Positions 24,680 to 34,512 of a DNA stretch of 64,000 nucleotides are shown here, piece by piece. The DNA comes from Dietzia sp. B32 (GTDB taxonomy: Bacteria > Actinomycetota > Actinomycetes > Mycobacteriales > Mycobacteriaceae), in contig NZ_CP093845.1 of assembly GCF_024732245.1 (NCBI RefSeq), positions 1,178,001 through 1,242,000 of the forward strand, given 5' to 3'. The notes under the pieces were generated by a model. The model searched no databases and was not told the DNA's origin. It saw only the letters and a list, made by a program, of their open reading frames with translations. A program made the position numbers and the translations under genes. Each line of letters opens with the position of its first letter. Positions within the stretch are counted from its first letter, which is position 1.

Positions 24680-25814
24680 GCACCCCGCCGCCGAGCTCCA
24701 CTGCCGGGTCGGCGACCGCGACGTCGACCTGGACCTCACCGTCCCCGCGGGCCGCCGAGTCGCGCTCGTCGGCCCCAACGGCGCGGGCAAGTCCACGGCC
24801 CTGGCCCTGCTCGCCGGGCACCTGCGACCGGATTCGGGCAAGGTCCGGATCGGCGGCCGCGTCGTGGGCTCGCCCCGCACCCATCTGCCCGCCCACCGCC
24901 GCCGCGTGGTGTCGCTCGAGCAGCGGCCCGGGCTGCTGCCCCACCTGTCCGCCCTGGACAACGTCGCGTACGGCCCGCGCGCCCGTGGCATCCGCAGGCG
25001 GGCCGCACTCGACCGCGCCCGCACCGAGCTCGAGGCCGTGGGCTGCGCCGACCACGCCGACCGCAGGCCCCACGAGCTGTCCGGCGGGCAGGCGCAGCGC
25101 GTCGCCCTCGCCCGGGCGCTCGCCGTGGATCCGGAGCTCGTCCTGCTCGATGAGCCCCTGGCCGCCCTCGACGTGGAGGTCGCGCCCGCGATCCGGCGTC
25201 TCCTCGCTGATCGGCTCACCGGACGGGCCGTGGTCCTGGTGACCCATGATCCGCTGGACCTGTGGTCGCTGGCCGACGATGTCGTCGTCGTCGCCTCCGG
25301 CCGCGTCACCCAGTCCGGCACGGTCGAGGAGGTCCTGGCGCGCCCCGCGTCCGATTTCGCCGCGCGCCTGGCCGGGGTCTCACTGGTGGAAGGAGTCGCC
25401 GACGACGACGAGCTCCTCACCCCCGGTGGCGACCTCGTCTCGGGGGTCCGCGCGGACGCGGTGGCGGGATGGCGGTCGGGAGCGCGGGCGGTGGCGACCG
25501 TCGATCCGCGGGCGGTGGCCGTCCACGTCGATCCCGCACGCGCCGTCGACTCTCCGCCGGCTCCGGTCCCCACGACACCGACCCCGCCGTCCGCGCACGC
25601 GCCTGCATCGAGCCCGCGGAACGCCTGGCCCGCGCGGGTGGTCTCCCTCGCCCCCGCCGGGGCGTTGACGCGGGTGACGGCCGAGCTCCGGGACGGTCAG
25701 CGGGTCGACGCCGAGATCACCAGCCGCTCGGCCGCCGAACTCGCGCTCGCTCCGGGCTGTCCCGTGATCCTGGTGGTCAAGGCGGCCCAGGTCGCGCTGT
25801 ATCCGCGTCGCTGA
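24672..25814 (+). CDS. modC: Molybdate ABC transporter ATP-binding protein
   Basis: 380 aa. Walker A GPNGAGKST, signature LSGGQAQRVALARAL and Walker B LVLLDEP mark the ATPase domain (about 20-230). The C-terminal part (about 305-375) is a TOBE/Mop-type domain that could bind oxyanion. Between them is a Pro/Thr/Ala-rich linker of about 40 residues. The GTG overlaps modB by 8 bp. It could support the Mo-oxidoreductase at 10.8-12.3 kb. Confidence 0.93.
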   Translation: MAEHPAAELHCRVGDRDVDLDLTVPAGRRVALVGPNGAGKSTALALLAGHLRPDSGKVRIGGRVVGSPRTHLPAHRRRVVSLEQRPGLLPHLSALDNVAYGPRARGIRRRAALDRARTELEAVGCADHADRRPHELSGGQAQRVALARALAVDPELVLLDEPLAALDVEVAPAIRRLLADRLTGRAVVLVTHDPLDLWSLADDVVVVASGRVTQSGTVEEVLARPASDFAARLAGVSLVEGVADDDELLTPGGDLVSGVRADAVAGWRSGARAVATVDPRAVAVHVDPARAVDSPPAPVPTTPTPPSAHAPASSPRNAWPARVVSLAPAGALTRVTAELRDGQRVDAEITSRSAAELALAPGCPVILVVKAAQVALYPRR

Positions 25815-25848
25815 CCGGCACTCCCCCGGGCCCGGCAGACGGCGGAGG

Positions 25849-26895
25849 TCAGCCGACGCGGTCGACGGTGAAACGCACGAGCCGGCGAAGCGCCTCGTTC
25901 GCGGGACCGGCGGGCAGGGCGTCGAGTTCGGTCATGGCGTCGTCGACGTACTTCTCCAGGGTGGCCCGGGCACGCCGCATGCCGTCCGATGCGCGCAGAA
26001 GGTCGAGCGCCTCCGCCACCTCGGCGTCATCGGTCAGGGGCTCGGAGAGCAGCTCGCGCAGTCGGGCGCTGTCCGCGGAGCCGTTCTCCATCGCGTAGAT
26101 CATCGGCAGGGTGTGCACGCCCTCGCGCAGGTCCGTGCCGGGGGTCTTGCCCGACTCGGCGGACGGGGAGGCGATGTCGATGATGTCGTCGGCGATCTGG
26201 AAGGCGATCCCCACCGCGTCGCCGAGACGGCGCAGGTGCTCGATCTGCTCGCCGGTCGCTCCCGAGTACCTGCCGCCGAACTGGGCGGCGGCGGCGATGA
26301 GCGAACCGGTCTTCTCCCAGATCACCCGCAGGTAGTGCTCAGCGGCGCCCTCGTCCCGACCTCCGACGCCCGGGCCGACGGTTTCGCGCATCTGCCCGGT
26401 CACGAGCTCGGCGAACGTCTGGGCGATGAGCTGCACGGCCTCGGGCCCGAGGTCGGCCAGCAGCATCGAGGAATGGGCGAAGAGGAAGTCGCCGGCGAGG
26501 ATCGCGGTGGAGTTGTCCCATCGACTGTTCGCCGACTCGACACCACGGCGCATGGAGGCCTCGTCCATGACGTCGTCGTGGTACAGCGTGGCCAGGTGGA
26601 TCATCTCGCACACCACGGCGGCCTTGACGAGCCGCTCGCGGTCGGGTGCGGGGCCCAGTGCGCCGGACAGCAGCGTGACGACGGGCCGGAATCGTTTGCC
26701 TCCGGCGGTCACCAGGTGCAGGGCGACCTCGGAGAGGAAGTCCTCGCCGGTCTGGAGCCGGTCGACGAGCAGCGTCTCGACCTCGTCGAGCCGCGCACGC
26801 AACTCGGCTGCGAGGTCGGCGTCGCCGACGTCCACGCCCGCCACCGTGTGGTCGGTCGCCGTCTCCGCGGTGCCGGTCACTGAATCGCTCGACAT
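25849..26895 (-). CDS. grcC: Long-chain polyprenyl diphosphate synthase (GrcC/IspB-type)
   Basis: 348 aa. Asp-rich motifs HDDVMDEASMRRG and QIADDIIDI are complete, and GGKRFRPVVTLLSGAL is present. The gene sits head-to-head with a menaquinone reductase and near menG, so it most likely makes the C35-C45 side chain of menaquinone. The ATG at 26895 was chosen over a longer frame because GAGTGGGG precedes it and the upstream part is not conserved. The acidic N-terminal 30 residues are variable in the family. Chain length cannot be read from sequence with certainty. Confidence 0.92.
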   Translation of the reverse strand: MSSDSVTGTAETATDHTVAGVDVGDADLAAELRARLDEVETLLVDRLQTGEDFLSEVALHLVTAGGKRFRPVVTLLSGALGPAPDRERLVKAAVVCEMIHLATLYHDDVMDEASMRRGVESANSRWDNSTAILAGDFLFAHSSMLLADLGPEAVQLIAQTFAELVTGQMRETVGPGVGGRDEGAAEHYLRVIWEKTGSLIAAAAQFGGRYSGATGEQIEHLRRLGDAVGIAFQIADDIIDIASPSAESGKTPGTDLREGVHTLPMIYAMENGSADSARLRELLSEPLTDDAEVAEALDLLRASDGMRRARATLEKYVDDAMTELDALPAGPANEALRRLVRFTVDRVG

Positions 26896-27030
26896 CCCCA
26901 CTCGTCCTCGTCGCCAGGTCCGGGGCGGCGTCGACCGCCCCTGCCGACAGACTACGGTCCCGGGTCGCGGGCTGCGGCACCCCACCCCGCCCGAGGTCCC
27001 GGCGACCGCCGCCCCCGCCGACCTGCCACC

Positions 27031-28284
27031 ATGGAGCGCATGGAGTCAGGTATGGGTCTTCCCGCGTCGACGGACGTCCTGGTGGTGGGCTGCGGCCCGG
27101 CCGGTTCGGCGACCGCCACGTGGTTGGCGCGTGCCGGACGCGAGGTCACGGTGCTGGACGCGGCGCGGTTCCCGCGCGACAAGACCTGCGGCGACGGGCT
27201 CACGCCGCGGGCGATGCTGGAGGTCGACCGGCTGGGGCTCGGCGGGTGGGCGCGGGACCGCATCACCATCCGCGGTCTCGAACTGCGGGGCTTCGGCCAC
27301 TCCCGCCGGGTGCCGTGGCCGGCCGGTGAGCACGGCGGTACGGGGTCGGCGGTGCGGCGGACGGTGTTCGACGACCGGCTCCGGCAGGCGGCCGTGGCGG
27401 CGGGCGCCGTCGTCCATGACGGCGTGCGCGTGACCGACGTGGAGAGGGGCGACGACGGCGAGGTGACCGCCGTCCGGACCGAGGGCGGTCGCGTGGAGTG
27501 CCGAACCCTCGTGGTGGCCGATGGCGTGCGGTCGCCGGTGGGTCGGCTGCTCGGTCGGACCTGGCATCGCGACACGGTGTACGCCGTGGCGGCGCGATCC
27601 TATGTCCGGTCCGGGCGACACGATCACCCGTGGATCGGCTCCGATCTCGAGCTGCGCGACGAGGCGGGCGCCATCCAGCCGGGCTACGGCTGGGTGTTCC
27701 CGCTCGGCGACGGCGAGGTCAACCTCGGGGTGGGTGCGCTGGCGACCTCGGCGCGGCCGGCGAACGTCGCCGTCAAGGAGCTCCTGCAGCACTACGCCCG
27801 TAGCGTCCGCGAGGACTGGGCCCTGGAGAACGAGCCGCGGGCGGTGACGTCCGCGTTGTTGCCGATGGGCGGGGCGGTCTCGACGGTGGCCGGTCCCAAC
27901 TGGGCCGCGGTCGGTGACGCCGCGGCGTGCGTGAACCCGCTCAACGGCGAAGGGATCGACTATGCGCTGGAGGGCGGCCGCCTACTGGCGGAGCTCGTCG
28001 TGACGGGCCGCGGCGACCTGACGACAGCGTGGCCGCAGATCCTGCGGGAGACGTACGGCGAGTCGTTCGCGATCGCCCGCGACGCCGCGCGACTACTGAC
28101 GTTCCCGCAGTTCCTGCCGCTGGCGGGACCGATCGGGATGCGTTCGCAGGCGCTGATGACCGCGGCGGTGCGGTGCATGTCCAACACGGTCGCCGATTCG
28201 GACCGCGATGTGGTGGCCCGCGGCTGGCGGGCGGCGGGGTCGATCTCCCGCAGGTTGGACCGCCGGCCCCTCTTCGCGGACTGA
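27031..28284 (+). CDS. menJ: Geranylgeranyl reductase-family flavoprotein, probable menaquinone reductase MenJ
   Basis: 417 aa FAD-dependent enzyme with DVLVVGCGPAGSATATWLA at the N-terminus, FPRDKTCGDGLTPRAM, and the second FAD motif AVGDAAACVNPLNGEGIDYA. The mycobacterial homologue MenJ (Rv0561c) saturates one isoprene unit of menaquinone; position beside the polyprenyl synthase and menG supports that role over chlorophyll or archaeal lipid reductases. ATGs at 27031, 27040 and 27052 are all possible; the last gives MGLPASTDVLVV, the closest to family starts. Confidence 0.88.
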   Translation: MERMESGMGLPASTDVLVVGCGPAGSATATWLARAGREVTVLDAARFPRDKTCGDGLTPRAMLEVDRLGLGGWARDRITIRGLELRGFGHSRRVPWPAGEHGGTGSAVRRTVFDDRLRQAAVAAGAVVHDGVRVTDVERGDDGEVTAVRTEGGRVECRTLVVADGVRSPVGRLLGRTWHRDTVYAVAARSYVRSGRHDHPWIGSDLELRDEAGAIQPGYGWVFPLGDGEVNLGVGALATSARPANVAVKELLQHYARSVREDWALENEPRAVTSALLPMGGAVSTVAGPNWAAVGDAAACVNPLNGEGIDYALEGGRLLAELVVTGRGDLTTAWPQILRETYGESFAIARDAARLLTFPQFLPLAGPIGMRSQALMTAAVRCMSNTVADSDRDVVARGWRAAGSISRRLDRRPLFAD

Positions 28285-28377
28285 GCCGCCCCCGGGCCTC
28301 CGCCCCGCCCGGGTTACGCGTCGGGAATGGACCAGAGCGGCAGCGCAAGCGGCCGGAAAGCGTACAAAGACGGCGCG

Positions 28378-28411
28378 CACCCCGGGAGGTCGACTCAGCG
28401 CGCCCGGGGTG
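28378..28411. terminator. Convergent hairpin between menJ and menG
   Basis: CACCCCGGG (28378-28386) pairs perfectly with CCCGGGGTG (28403-28411). It lies in the 172-bp gap between two convergent genes and could end both transcripts. Nothing else is recognisable in the gap. Confidence 0.6.
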
Positions 28412-28456
28412 GCGCCGCGTTCGCTGTGCCCGCGCCGGGGTCAGGCGGGGCCGGGG

Positions 28457-29146
28457 TCAGGCGGGGCGGCGCGCCAGGTGGATGGCCGCGATCCCTCCGG
28501 TGAGGTTGGTGACGCTGCAGCGCTCCCAGCCGCTGGCCTCGATGATCTCGAGCAGGGCCTGCTGGTCCGGCCAATCGCGGATGGACTCGGCCAGGTAGAC
28601 GTACGCGTCCGGGTTGGAGGACACGCTGGTGGCGATCTTGGGCAGCGCCCGCATGAGGTAGTTCATGTACAGCGCGCGGAAGGGCGGGAACACGGGCGTG
28701 GAGAACTCCACCACGGCCAGGCGCCCGCCCGGCCTGACCACCCGCGCCATCTCGCGCAGACCGGCGGCGGTGTCCTGGACGTTGCGCAGCCCGAAGCTGA
28801 TGGTGGCGGCGTCGAAGGAGTCGTCGGCGAACGGCAGCCTCATGGCGTCGCCCGCGACCTTGGGCACGTCCCGGCCGGAGCCCGCCCGCAGCATCCCCAG
28901 CGAGAAGTCCGCGGCCACGCACCACGCGCCGGACTTGGCGAGCTCGACGGTCGACACCGCGGTGCCGGCGGCCAGGTCGAGGATCCGCTCCCCGGGCCGC
29001 GGCGCGAGCAGCGAGCGGGCCCGCCGCCGCCACACGTGATCCATCCCCCCGGAGAGGATGGTGTTGGTCAGGTCGTAGCGCTTGGCGACACCGTCGAACA
29101 TCGACGCGACGTCGCGGGGCTGCTTGTCGAGATTGGCGCGGGACAC
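28457..29146 (-). CDS. menG: Demethylmenaquinone methyltransferase
   Basis: 229 aa class I SAM methyltransferase of the UbiE/MenG type. Motifs: [15 protein letters not shown] site [26 protein letters not shown] (UbiE signature) and [17 protein letters not shown]. It methylates demethylmenaquinone in the last ring step. The GTG at 29146 gives the family-typical N-terminus; the frame runs open upstream, antisense to nothing conserved. It follows mgtA by 37 bp in the menD-DUF3592-mgtA-menG order seen in mycobacteria. Confidence 0.95.
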   Translation of the reverse strand: MSRANLDKQPRDVASMFDGVAKRYDLTNTILSGGMDHVWRRRARSLLAPRPGERILDLAAGTAVSTVELAKSGAWCVAADFSLGMLRAGSGRDVPKVAGDAMRLPFADDSFDAATISFGLRNVQDTAAGLREMARVVRPGGRLAVVEFSTPVFPPFRALYMNYLMRALPKIATSVSSNPDAYVYLAESIRDWPDQQALLEIIEASGWERCSVTNLTGGIAAIHLARRPA

Positions 29147-29183
29147 GCCGTCGACGCTACCCGCCCCGGGTGGACGCGGCCGA

Positions 29184-30455
29184 TCAGGCCACCACACGTG
29201 GGGTTCGGCTTCCGACCACACCTCGCGCGCCCACGCCGACCCTGCCCGAATCGGACCGGGCGCCCGCGGCCGCGTAGTGGTCGAAGAGCTGGGCGCAGAT
29301 CGCGTCCCAGGTGCGACCGAGAACGGTGGCGCGGGCCCCGGCGGCCAGTCGCTCGTGGTCGGCGAGCACCGCGTCCACGGCGTGCGACACCTCGTCGGCG
29401 TACCGGCGCGGATCGAGCAGGACGCCGTTGACCCCGGCCTGCACGAGGTCGCGGGGCCCGCCCTGGTCGGGGCCGACGACGGGCACGCCGGACGCCTGCG
29501 CCTCCTGGATGGACTGGCAGAACGTCTCGAACTCCCCGGGGTGGCAGAACACGTCCATCGTGGCGTAGGCCTGCCCCAGCTGGTCGCCGTGGAGCTCGCC
29601 GGTGAAGATCGCGTGCGGCATGGCGGCTCGGAGTGCGGGGCGATCGGGGCCGTCGCCGACGACGACGAGGTGGAGGTCTCCCCCCGGGCCCGACCGGTCG
29701 GCCAGTGACCGAAGGCGCTCGACGTGCTTCTCCGGGGCGAGCCTGCCGACGAACCCCACGACGGGCCGCCCCTGCGGGGACCACAGCGCGTGCAGGGCCG
29801 CACTGCGCCGGGACGGCGAGAAGCGCTCGGTGTCGACGCCCCGACCCCACCGGTACAGGCGCGGGATGCCGTGGGCCGCGAGATCCTCCATCGCCGCGGT
29901 CGACGGGGCGAGGGTGCGGTCGCAGGTCGCGTGGATGGCCCGGGTCCAGGCCCAGGCCGCGTCGGCGACGACGCCGACCCCGTAGGCGTCGGCGAACCCG
30001 GCGACATCGGTCTGGTAGACGGCCACCGAGGGCACGCCCAGGGCGCGGGCCGCGACGGCACCGGCGGCGCCGAGCACGAACGGGGACGCGAGGTGCACCA
30101 CGTCGGGGTCGAAGTCGCGCAGGGCGCCGAACACGCTCGGGCTGGGTGCGCCGACCGGCAGCGACGACACCACCGGAACCTTCACCGCGGTGACCCGGTG
30201 GACGGGATAGCCCAGGTGGTGATCCGGGCCGGGCCCCTCCGCGTCCGGGCCGCCGAACAGCGGGGCGACCGCGCTGACCAGCGGGTGCGTCCGGACGGCG
30301 TCGGCGGCGCCCTGCCAGAGGCCGACCTGCCCGGACGGGGCCACCACCAGGCAGTCGTGACCGTGCCGCCGCGCGTACTCCAGCACGCGCAGGACGGAGT
30401 TGGTGACGCCGTTGACGTTCGGCAGGAACGATTCGGTGACGATGGCTACGCGCAC
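29184..30455 (-). CDS. mgtA: GT4 mannosyltransferase, MgtA-like
   Basis: 423 aa glycosyltransferase family 4 enzyme. N-terminal [20 protein letters not shown] is the GT4 acceptor-domain start, and [15 protein letters not shown] plus [20 protein letters not shown] form the donor site. In mycobacteria and corynebacteria the protein at this location (MgtA, formerly PimB) adds mannose from GDP-mannose to a glucuronosyl diacylglycerol for lipomannan synthesis. The C-terminal 25 residues are a Gly/Arg-rich tail. GTG at 30455 was chosen; upstream frame is non-conserved. Acceptor specificity is inferred from synteny. Confidence 0.88.
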   Translation of the reverse strand: MRVAIVTESFLPNVNGVTNSVLRVLEYARRHGHDCLVVAPSGQVGLWQGAADAVRTHPLVSAVAPLFGGPDAEGPGPDHHLGYPVHRVTAVKVPVVSSLPVGAPSPSVFGALRDFDPDVVHLASPFVLGAAGAVAARALGVPSVAVYQTDVAGFADAYGVGVVADAAWAWTRAIHATCDRTLAPSTAAMEDLAAHGIPRLYRWGRGVDTERFSPSRRSAALHALWSPQGRPVVGFVGRLAPEKHVERLRSLADRSGPGGDLHLVVVGDGPDRPALRAAMPHAIFTGELHGDQLGQAYATMDVFCHPGEFETFCQSIQEAQASGVPVVGPDQGGPRDLVQAGVNGVLLDPRRYADEVSHAVDAVLADHERLAAGARATVLGRTWDAICAQLFDHYAAAGARSDSGRVGVGARGVVGSRTPRVVA

Positions 30456-30492
30456 GACCCCACTGTCGCCGGGCCGGGCCACGGGCCGGTGT

Positions 30493-30978
30493 TCAGCGGG
30501 AGACGAGGCGTCGAATTCGTGGTGCCGCCGGGTGAACCCTCGGCGACGCGGCGGCATAGGCGAGTGCCGCCAGCGGGATGACCACCGCGGGCACGGACAG
30601 GGCGGGCACCACCGCGACGGTCCAGCTGCGGCCGGAGACCCGCACGAGGTCCGGGTTGGCGCGGCGGAACTCGACCTGCACCCGCTGCCCTTCGACGAGC
30701 CCGGTCGGGTAGAACACGCCCGTCACCGGGCGGACGGTCCGGCCGCCGCCGGCGTCGAACTCCACGGCGGCCCGCCGGTCCGTGACCTCGGTGACGGTCG
30801 CGGTGGCGCTGCCCATGTCCCCGTCGATCCGCTGGTCGTCGACGAAGCACGCCAGCACGATGAGCACCGCCGTGAGCAGCGAGAACACTCCTGCGGTCAC
30901 GGCCACCACCCGTACGCCCCACCGGATGCGGCGGGCGCGACGGATCTGGCGTGCCGTGACCGTGGCCGCGGCGGTCAC
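30493..30978 (-). CDS. DUF3592-like membrane protein (Rv0556 position)
   Basis: 161 aa with one span at about 23-43 (VRVVAVTAGVFSLLTAVLI) and a second at about 122-143. Between them is a small extracytoplasmic beta-domain resembling DUF3592 (ATVTEVTDRRAAVEF, GVFYPTGLVEGQRVQVEFR). The GTG overlaps the menD stop (GTGA), so it is translated with menD. A membrane protein occupies the same place in mycobacteria. Function is unknown; close coupling suggests a link to menaquinone or mannolipid synthesis, but there is no direct evidence. Confidence 0.8.
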   Translation of the reverse strand: MTAAATVTARQIRRARRIRWGVRVVAVTAGVFSLLTAVLIVLACFVDDQRIDGDMGSATATVTEVTDRRAAVEFDAGGGRTVRPVTGVFYPTGLVEGQRVQVEFRRANPDLVRVSGRSWTVAVVPALSVPAVVIPLAALAYAAASPRVHPAAPRIRRLVSR

Positions 30979-32729
30979 CCGTCCGCCACGGCTTCCGCGC
31001 GCAGGGCCGCGTGGAGGTCGCGCAGACCCTGCCTGTCTGTCGCGACCCGCACCACCCGCAGCCCCTCGGGGACGATGTCCCGGTGCCCGTGCGGGAACGC
31101 CGGCTGCGCGAGCAGGGCCTCGAGACCGGCGGGGTCGGTGTCGGTGAAGGGCACCCCGAAACCCGCGCACAGGGCTCCCAGATCGGTGCCGTGCGGGGTG
31201 CCGAAGACGCGCTCGAAGTCGGCGGCCAGGCGCGGGTCCCCCTGCTCGAGCAGGGAGAAGATGCCGCCGCCGTCGTCGTCGGCCACCACGATCGTCAGAT
31301 CGTCGGGGTGACGTTCCCGCGGCCCGAGCAGCAGCCCGGACACGTCGTGCAGGAAGGTGAGGTCGCCGACCAACGCGACGGTCCGCCCCGGGGCGGAGAG
31401 CGCGACCCCGATCGCGGTGGAGACCGTTCCGTCGATCCCCGACGCCCCGCGGTTGGCGTACATCGCCACATCCGGGTCGAGCGGACCCACGAACGACAGG
31501 TCCCGCACGGCGTTGGAGGCGCCCACCACGAGGTTGTCCCCGGCCCGGACCCCGCGGGCCACGGCGCGCGCCACGTGCAGACCCGTCGGCGCGCCGGACT
31601 CGAGGTGCCGGTCCAGTAGCCGGTCCACGGCGGCGCGGGCGCGGGCGTCGGCGCGGGCGGTGGTCTCGGTCCACCCCTGGTCCACGCCCCACCCGGTGAG
31701 GACGGAATCGGCGAGCTCGGCGGCGCTCCCGGTGGGGTTGGGCGAGCGCGGGCCGGCGTCGAGGATCACGAGGTCGACGTCCGGGTCCGCCAGCAGCCGG
31801 GTGACGGCACGGTGGAGCGTCGGCCGACCGGTGACCACCACCTGCTGGGGCCGCAGCGCCGGGATCGCCAGCGGGTGCACGGGGTGCAGCGGGACGGGCG
31901 CCCCGGGTTCGGCCACCGTCGGCACCGTCACCAGACCCGAGACCGGGGCCGCCCCGACCCCCGAGATGACCAACGTGGGCCGCGTGAGATCCACCGCCAC
32001 GGCCGACTCGGCGGGCGCGGAGTCGACCCCCGCTCCCGCCCGCTGCACCCACGGGCGACCGTCCGCACGCCCCGCCGGCAGACGACCGGCCCCCGAGCTG
32101 CCGCCGACCTCGTCGTCGTCGTCGTTCCCCGCTGCGTCTGACCCGAGGGCGAAGTCCTCGTCGCCCTCGCCCGGCACGAGCGGCTCGCGGAACGCGATGT
32201 CGACCTGCACCGGACCCGGGTCGGCGTGCGCGGTGGCGGTGAGGATCGCCCGGCCGATCGCCGACCGCCAGTGCCGGTGCTCCGCTTCCGGGTCCCCCGC
32301 CGCGCCGAGTTCGACGACCGCCCGCGCGTGCGGGCCGAACAGCCCCACCTGGTCGATGGTCTGGTTGGCGCCGGTCCCGCGGAGCTCGGGCGGCCGGTTG
32401 GCCGTGAGCGCGAGGAGCGGCACTCCCGAATGCGCGGCCTCCACCATCGCCGGGTGCAGGTTGGCCACCGCCGTGCCGGAGGTGACGACGACGGGGACCG
32501 GCCGCTTCGACCCCAGCGCGAGCCCCAGCGCCGTGAACCCGGCAGCGCGTTCGTCGATCCGCACGTGCAGGGCGAGTCGGCCGGACCGTTCGGCGGCGGC
32601 CAGGGCCAGGGCCAACGGGGCGCTGCGCGAACCCGGGCAAAGGACCGCGTCGGTGATCCCGTGGCGGATCAACTCGTCGACCAGGACACGGGCCTGCGCG
32701 GTACTCGGGTTGCTCACGGTGGGGTTCAT
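30975..32729 (-). CDS. menD: 2-succinyl-5-enolpyruvyl-6-hydroxy-3-cyclohexene-1-carboxylate synthase
   Basis: 584 aa ThDP enzyme. MenD hallmarks: VLCPGSRSAPLALALA, RIDERAAGFTALGLA, VTSGTAVANLHPAMVEA and GDLTFLHD in the cofactor domain. It joins 2-oxoglutarate-derived succinic semialdehyde to isochorismate in menaquinone synthesis. A loop near residue 203 carries NDDDDEVGGSSGAG, a poly-Asp insertion. First gene of the menD-DUF3592-mgtA-menG unit. Confidence 0.96.
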   Translation of the reverse strand: MNPTVSNPSTAQARVLVDELIRHGITDAVLCPGSRSAPLALALAAAERSGRLALHVRIDERAAGFTALGLALGSKRPVPVVVTSGTAVANLHPAMVEAAHSGVPLLALTANRPPELRGTGANQTIDQVGLFGPHARAVVELGAAGDPEAEHRHWRSAIGRAILTATAHADPGPVQVDIAFREPLVPGEGDEDFALGSDAAGNDDDDEVGGSSGAGRLPAGRADGRPWVQRAGAGVDSAPAESAVAVDLTRPTLVISGVGAAPVSGLVTVPTVAEPGAPVPLHPVHPLAIPALRPQQVVVTGRPTLHRAVTRLLADPDVDLVILDAGPRSPNPTGSAAELADSVLTGWGVDQGWTETTARADARARAAVDRLLDRHLESGAPTGLHVARAVARGVRAGDNLVVGASNAVRDLSFVGPLDPDVAMYANRGASGIDGTVSTAIGVALSAPGRTVALVGDLTFLHDVSGLLLGPRERHPDDLTIVVADDDGGGIFSLLEQGDPRLAADFERVFGTPHGTDLGALCAGFGVPFTDTDPAGLEALLAQPAFPHGHRDIVPEGLRVVRVATDRQGLRDLHAALRAEAVADG

Positions 32730-32739
32730 CGCCCCCAGC

Positions 32740-33738
32740 CTAGTCGGGGTGGGGCGGCGATCCGGCCGCGAGCGTGAGCCGCTCGGCCAGCTCCGCCAGC
32801 CGCTCCCGCAGCCCGTCCGGCGACTCCACGGTGAACGGGCCCGGCAACCGACCGAGGTACCAGGCCAGCACCTCGAGATCCGCGCCCCCGGTCTCCAGCC
32901 GGCAGGCCGGACCGTCGGGGTGGTCGGAGGGGCGGAGCTCGGTGACCGTGCCGTAGGTGGGCGGGAACTGCTCGACCACCGCGTCCGCGGGCGCGAACAC
33001 CAGCACCCGGGCCAGGTGTTGGTACGGCGCCGCGGTCACGGCGTACTGGACGTGCGCGGCCGGATCGGGCACGTCCGGGCGGGGCGTGAAGCGCCACCGG
33101 CTGCGGTGCACGGCCCGGATGCGGTCGAGGCGGAAGGTGCGCCAGTCCGCGCGGTCGAGGTCGTAGGACAGCAGGTACCAGCGCCGGCCCAGGACGACGA
33201 TCCGGTACGGCTCCACCCGACGCTCGGTGTCCCGGCCCGCCCGATCCCGGTACGCCAACCGCACCTGCTCGGTGCCCCGGACCGCATGTCCCAGGTCGAT
33301 GAGCATCTCCGGCTCGACCGGGGTGTCCGAGCCGGGGACCGCGACCATCGACTCGGTGACGTCGGCGACCCGCTCGCGCAGCCGTCCGGGCATGACCTGG
33401 TCCAGCTTGGTCAGGGCGCGCAGCGCGTGCTCCCCGACGCCCGCCACGGCGCCGCCCGCGGCCAGCCGCAGGGCGATCGCCACGGCCACGGCCTCGCGGT
33501 CGTCGAGCAACAGCGGCGGCAACCGCCGGCCCGACCCCAGCCGGTACCCACCACCCGCGCCGCGCTCGGACTCCACCGGATACCCCAGGTCACGCAGCCG
33601 GTCGACGTCGCGGCGGATCGACCGGGTGGTCACGCCCAGCTCGGCCGCCAACTCGTCGCCCGTCCACACCGATCGCCGTTGCAGGAGGTCGAGAAGGGCC
33701 AGCACACGCTGGGTGGTCGGCATCCTGTCGTCGTTCAT
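32740..33738 (-). CDS. WYL-domain transcriptional regulator (YafY family)
   Basis: 332 aa. N-terminal helix-turn-helix type 11 (TQRVLALLDLLQRRSVWTGDELAAELGVTTRSIRRDVDRL) followed by a WYL domain at about 140-220 (RRWYLLSYDLDRADWRTFRLDRI) and a C-terminal WCX region. Such proteins sense small ligands or nucleic acids and often control the neighbouring gene. It is divergent from a DinB-like gene; an inverted repeat at 33756-33788 lies between them. Likely autoregulated and controlling the DinB pair. Confidence 0.9.
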   Translation of the reverse strand: MNDDRMPTTQRVLALLDLLQRRSVWTGDELAAELGVTTRSIRRDVDRLRDLGYPVESERGAGGGYRLGSGRRLPPLLLDDREAVAVAIALRLAAGGAVAGVGEHALRALTKLDQVMPGRLRERVADVTESMVAVPGSDTPVEPEMLIDLGHAVRGTEQVRLAYRDRAGRDTERRVEPYRIVVLGRRWYLLSYDLDRADWRTFRLDRIRAVHRSRWRFTPRPDVPDPAAHVQYAVTAAPYQHLARVLVFAPADAVVEQFPPTYGTVTELRPSDHPDGPACRLETGGADLEVLAWYLGRLPGPFTVESPDGLRERLAELAERLTLAAGSPPHPD

Positions 33739-33755
33739 GACAGCAGTGTTCCACC

Positions 33756-33788
33756 CTCAGCGGACCGATCCTGTCCGGTTGGGCTGAG
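33756..33788. promoter_or_regulatory. Nested inverted repeat between WYL regulator and DinB gene
   Basis: Outer arms CTCAGC (33756-33761) and GCTGAG (33783-33788); inner arms CGGAC (33761-33765) and GTCCG (33773-33777). It occupies the 86-bp divergent promoter region and is the best candidate operator for the WYL regulator. Confidence 0.5.
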
Positions 33789-33824
33789 ACGCTGTGCGGA
33801 CACCACCACCGTCAGGAGAACACC

Positions 33825-34403
33825 GTGACCACCACGACCCGCCCCATCGACTGGACAGCCCAGCTCGTCGACCAACTCGAATACCACTGGAACGGCCACC
33901 TGCGGCCGCGCCTGGAGGGGATGACCGACGCCGAGTACCACTTCTCCCCCGCGGCCGACGAGCGCACCTGGGACATCCGCCCCCGCGGGGCCGGCACCGC
34001 GCCCATGCAGGGCGGCGAGGGCGAATTCACCATCGACTTCGAGTTCCCTGAACCCGTCCCCGCCCCGTTCACGACCATCGCGTGGCGGATCGGCCACGTC
34101 GTCGTCGGGGTCCTGGGCGCCCGGTGGCACTCCCACTTCGGCGGACCGCCCCACGACTACATGACCCACACCTACGCCGGGGACGCCGCGGGCGGACTCG
34201 CCCAACTCGAGCGCACCTACGTCGGCTGGATGGAGGGCGTGCGGGCGCTGGACCCCGAGACGCTCGCCCGACCCATCGGCGAGTCCGAGGGACCGTGGGC
34301 CGACTACCCCATGGCCGCCCTGGTCCTGCACATCAACCGTGAGGTCATCCACCACGGGGCCGAGATGTGCCTGCTGCGGGACCTCTACGCGCACACCCGC
34401 TGA
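33825..34403 (+). CDS. DinB-like protein
   Basis: 192 aa, DinB-superfamily four-helix bundle. Candidate metal ligands: H41/H38-type residues in LEYHWNGHL, H in AWRIGHVVVGV and HHGAE near the C-terminus (NREVIHHGAEMCLL), the usual three-His arrangement. Relatives include DNA-damage-induced DinB of Bacillus and thiol transferases such as mycothiol-dependent enzymes. GTG at 33825 follows AGGAG. Divergent from the WYL regulator and 109 bp upstream of a second DinB-like gene. Confidence 0.82.
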   Translation: MTTTTRPIDWTAQLVDQLEYHWNGHLRPRLEGMTDAEYHFSPAADERTWDIRPRGAGTAPMQGGEGEFTIDFEFPEPVPAPFTTIAWRIGHVVVGVLGARWHSHFGGPPHDYMTHTYAGDAAGGLAQLERTYVGWMEGVRALDPETLARPIGESEGPWADYPMAALVLHINREVIHHGAEMCLLRDLYAHTR

Positions 34404-34512
34404 CACGACGGCCCCGCCGTCGTCCCACGGCCCGCCGCGAACGCCCATCCACCGGACACCCACCCGAACCCCCGCACCCCGAACACCCGCACCCGTTACC
34501 AGAGGAGTCGTC

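Noticed and set aside
29147-30061. Upstream extension of menG antisense-like open frame
   Set aside because: It runs through mgtA in another frame on the same strand and shows no conserved residues.
30982-32640. A 554-residue N-terminal extension of the DUF3592 protein
   Set aside because: It is a shadow of menD in another frame; the GTGA overlap gives the natural start at 30978.
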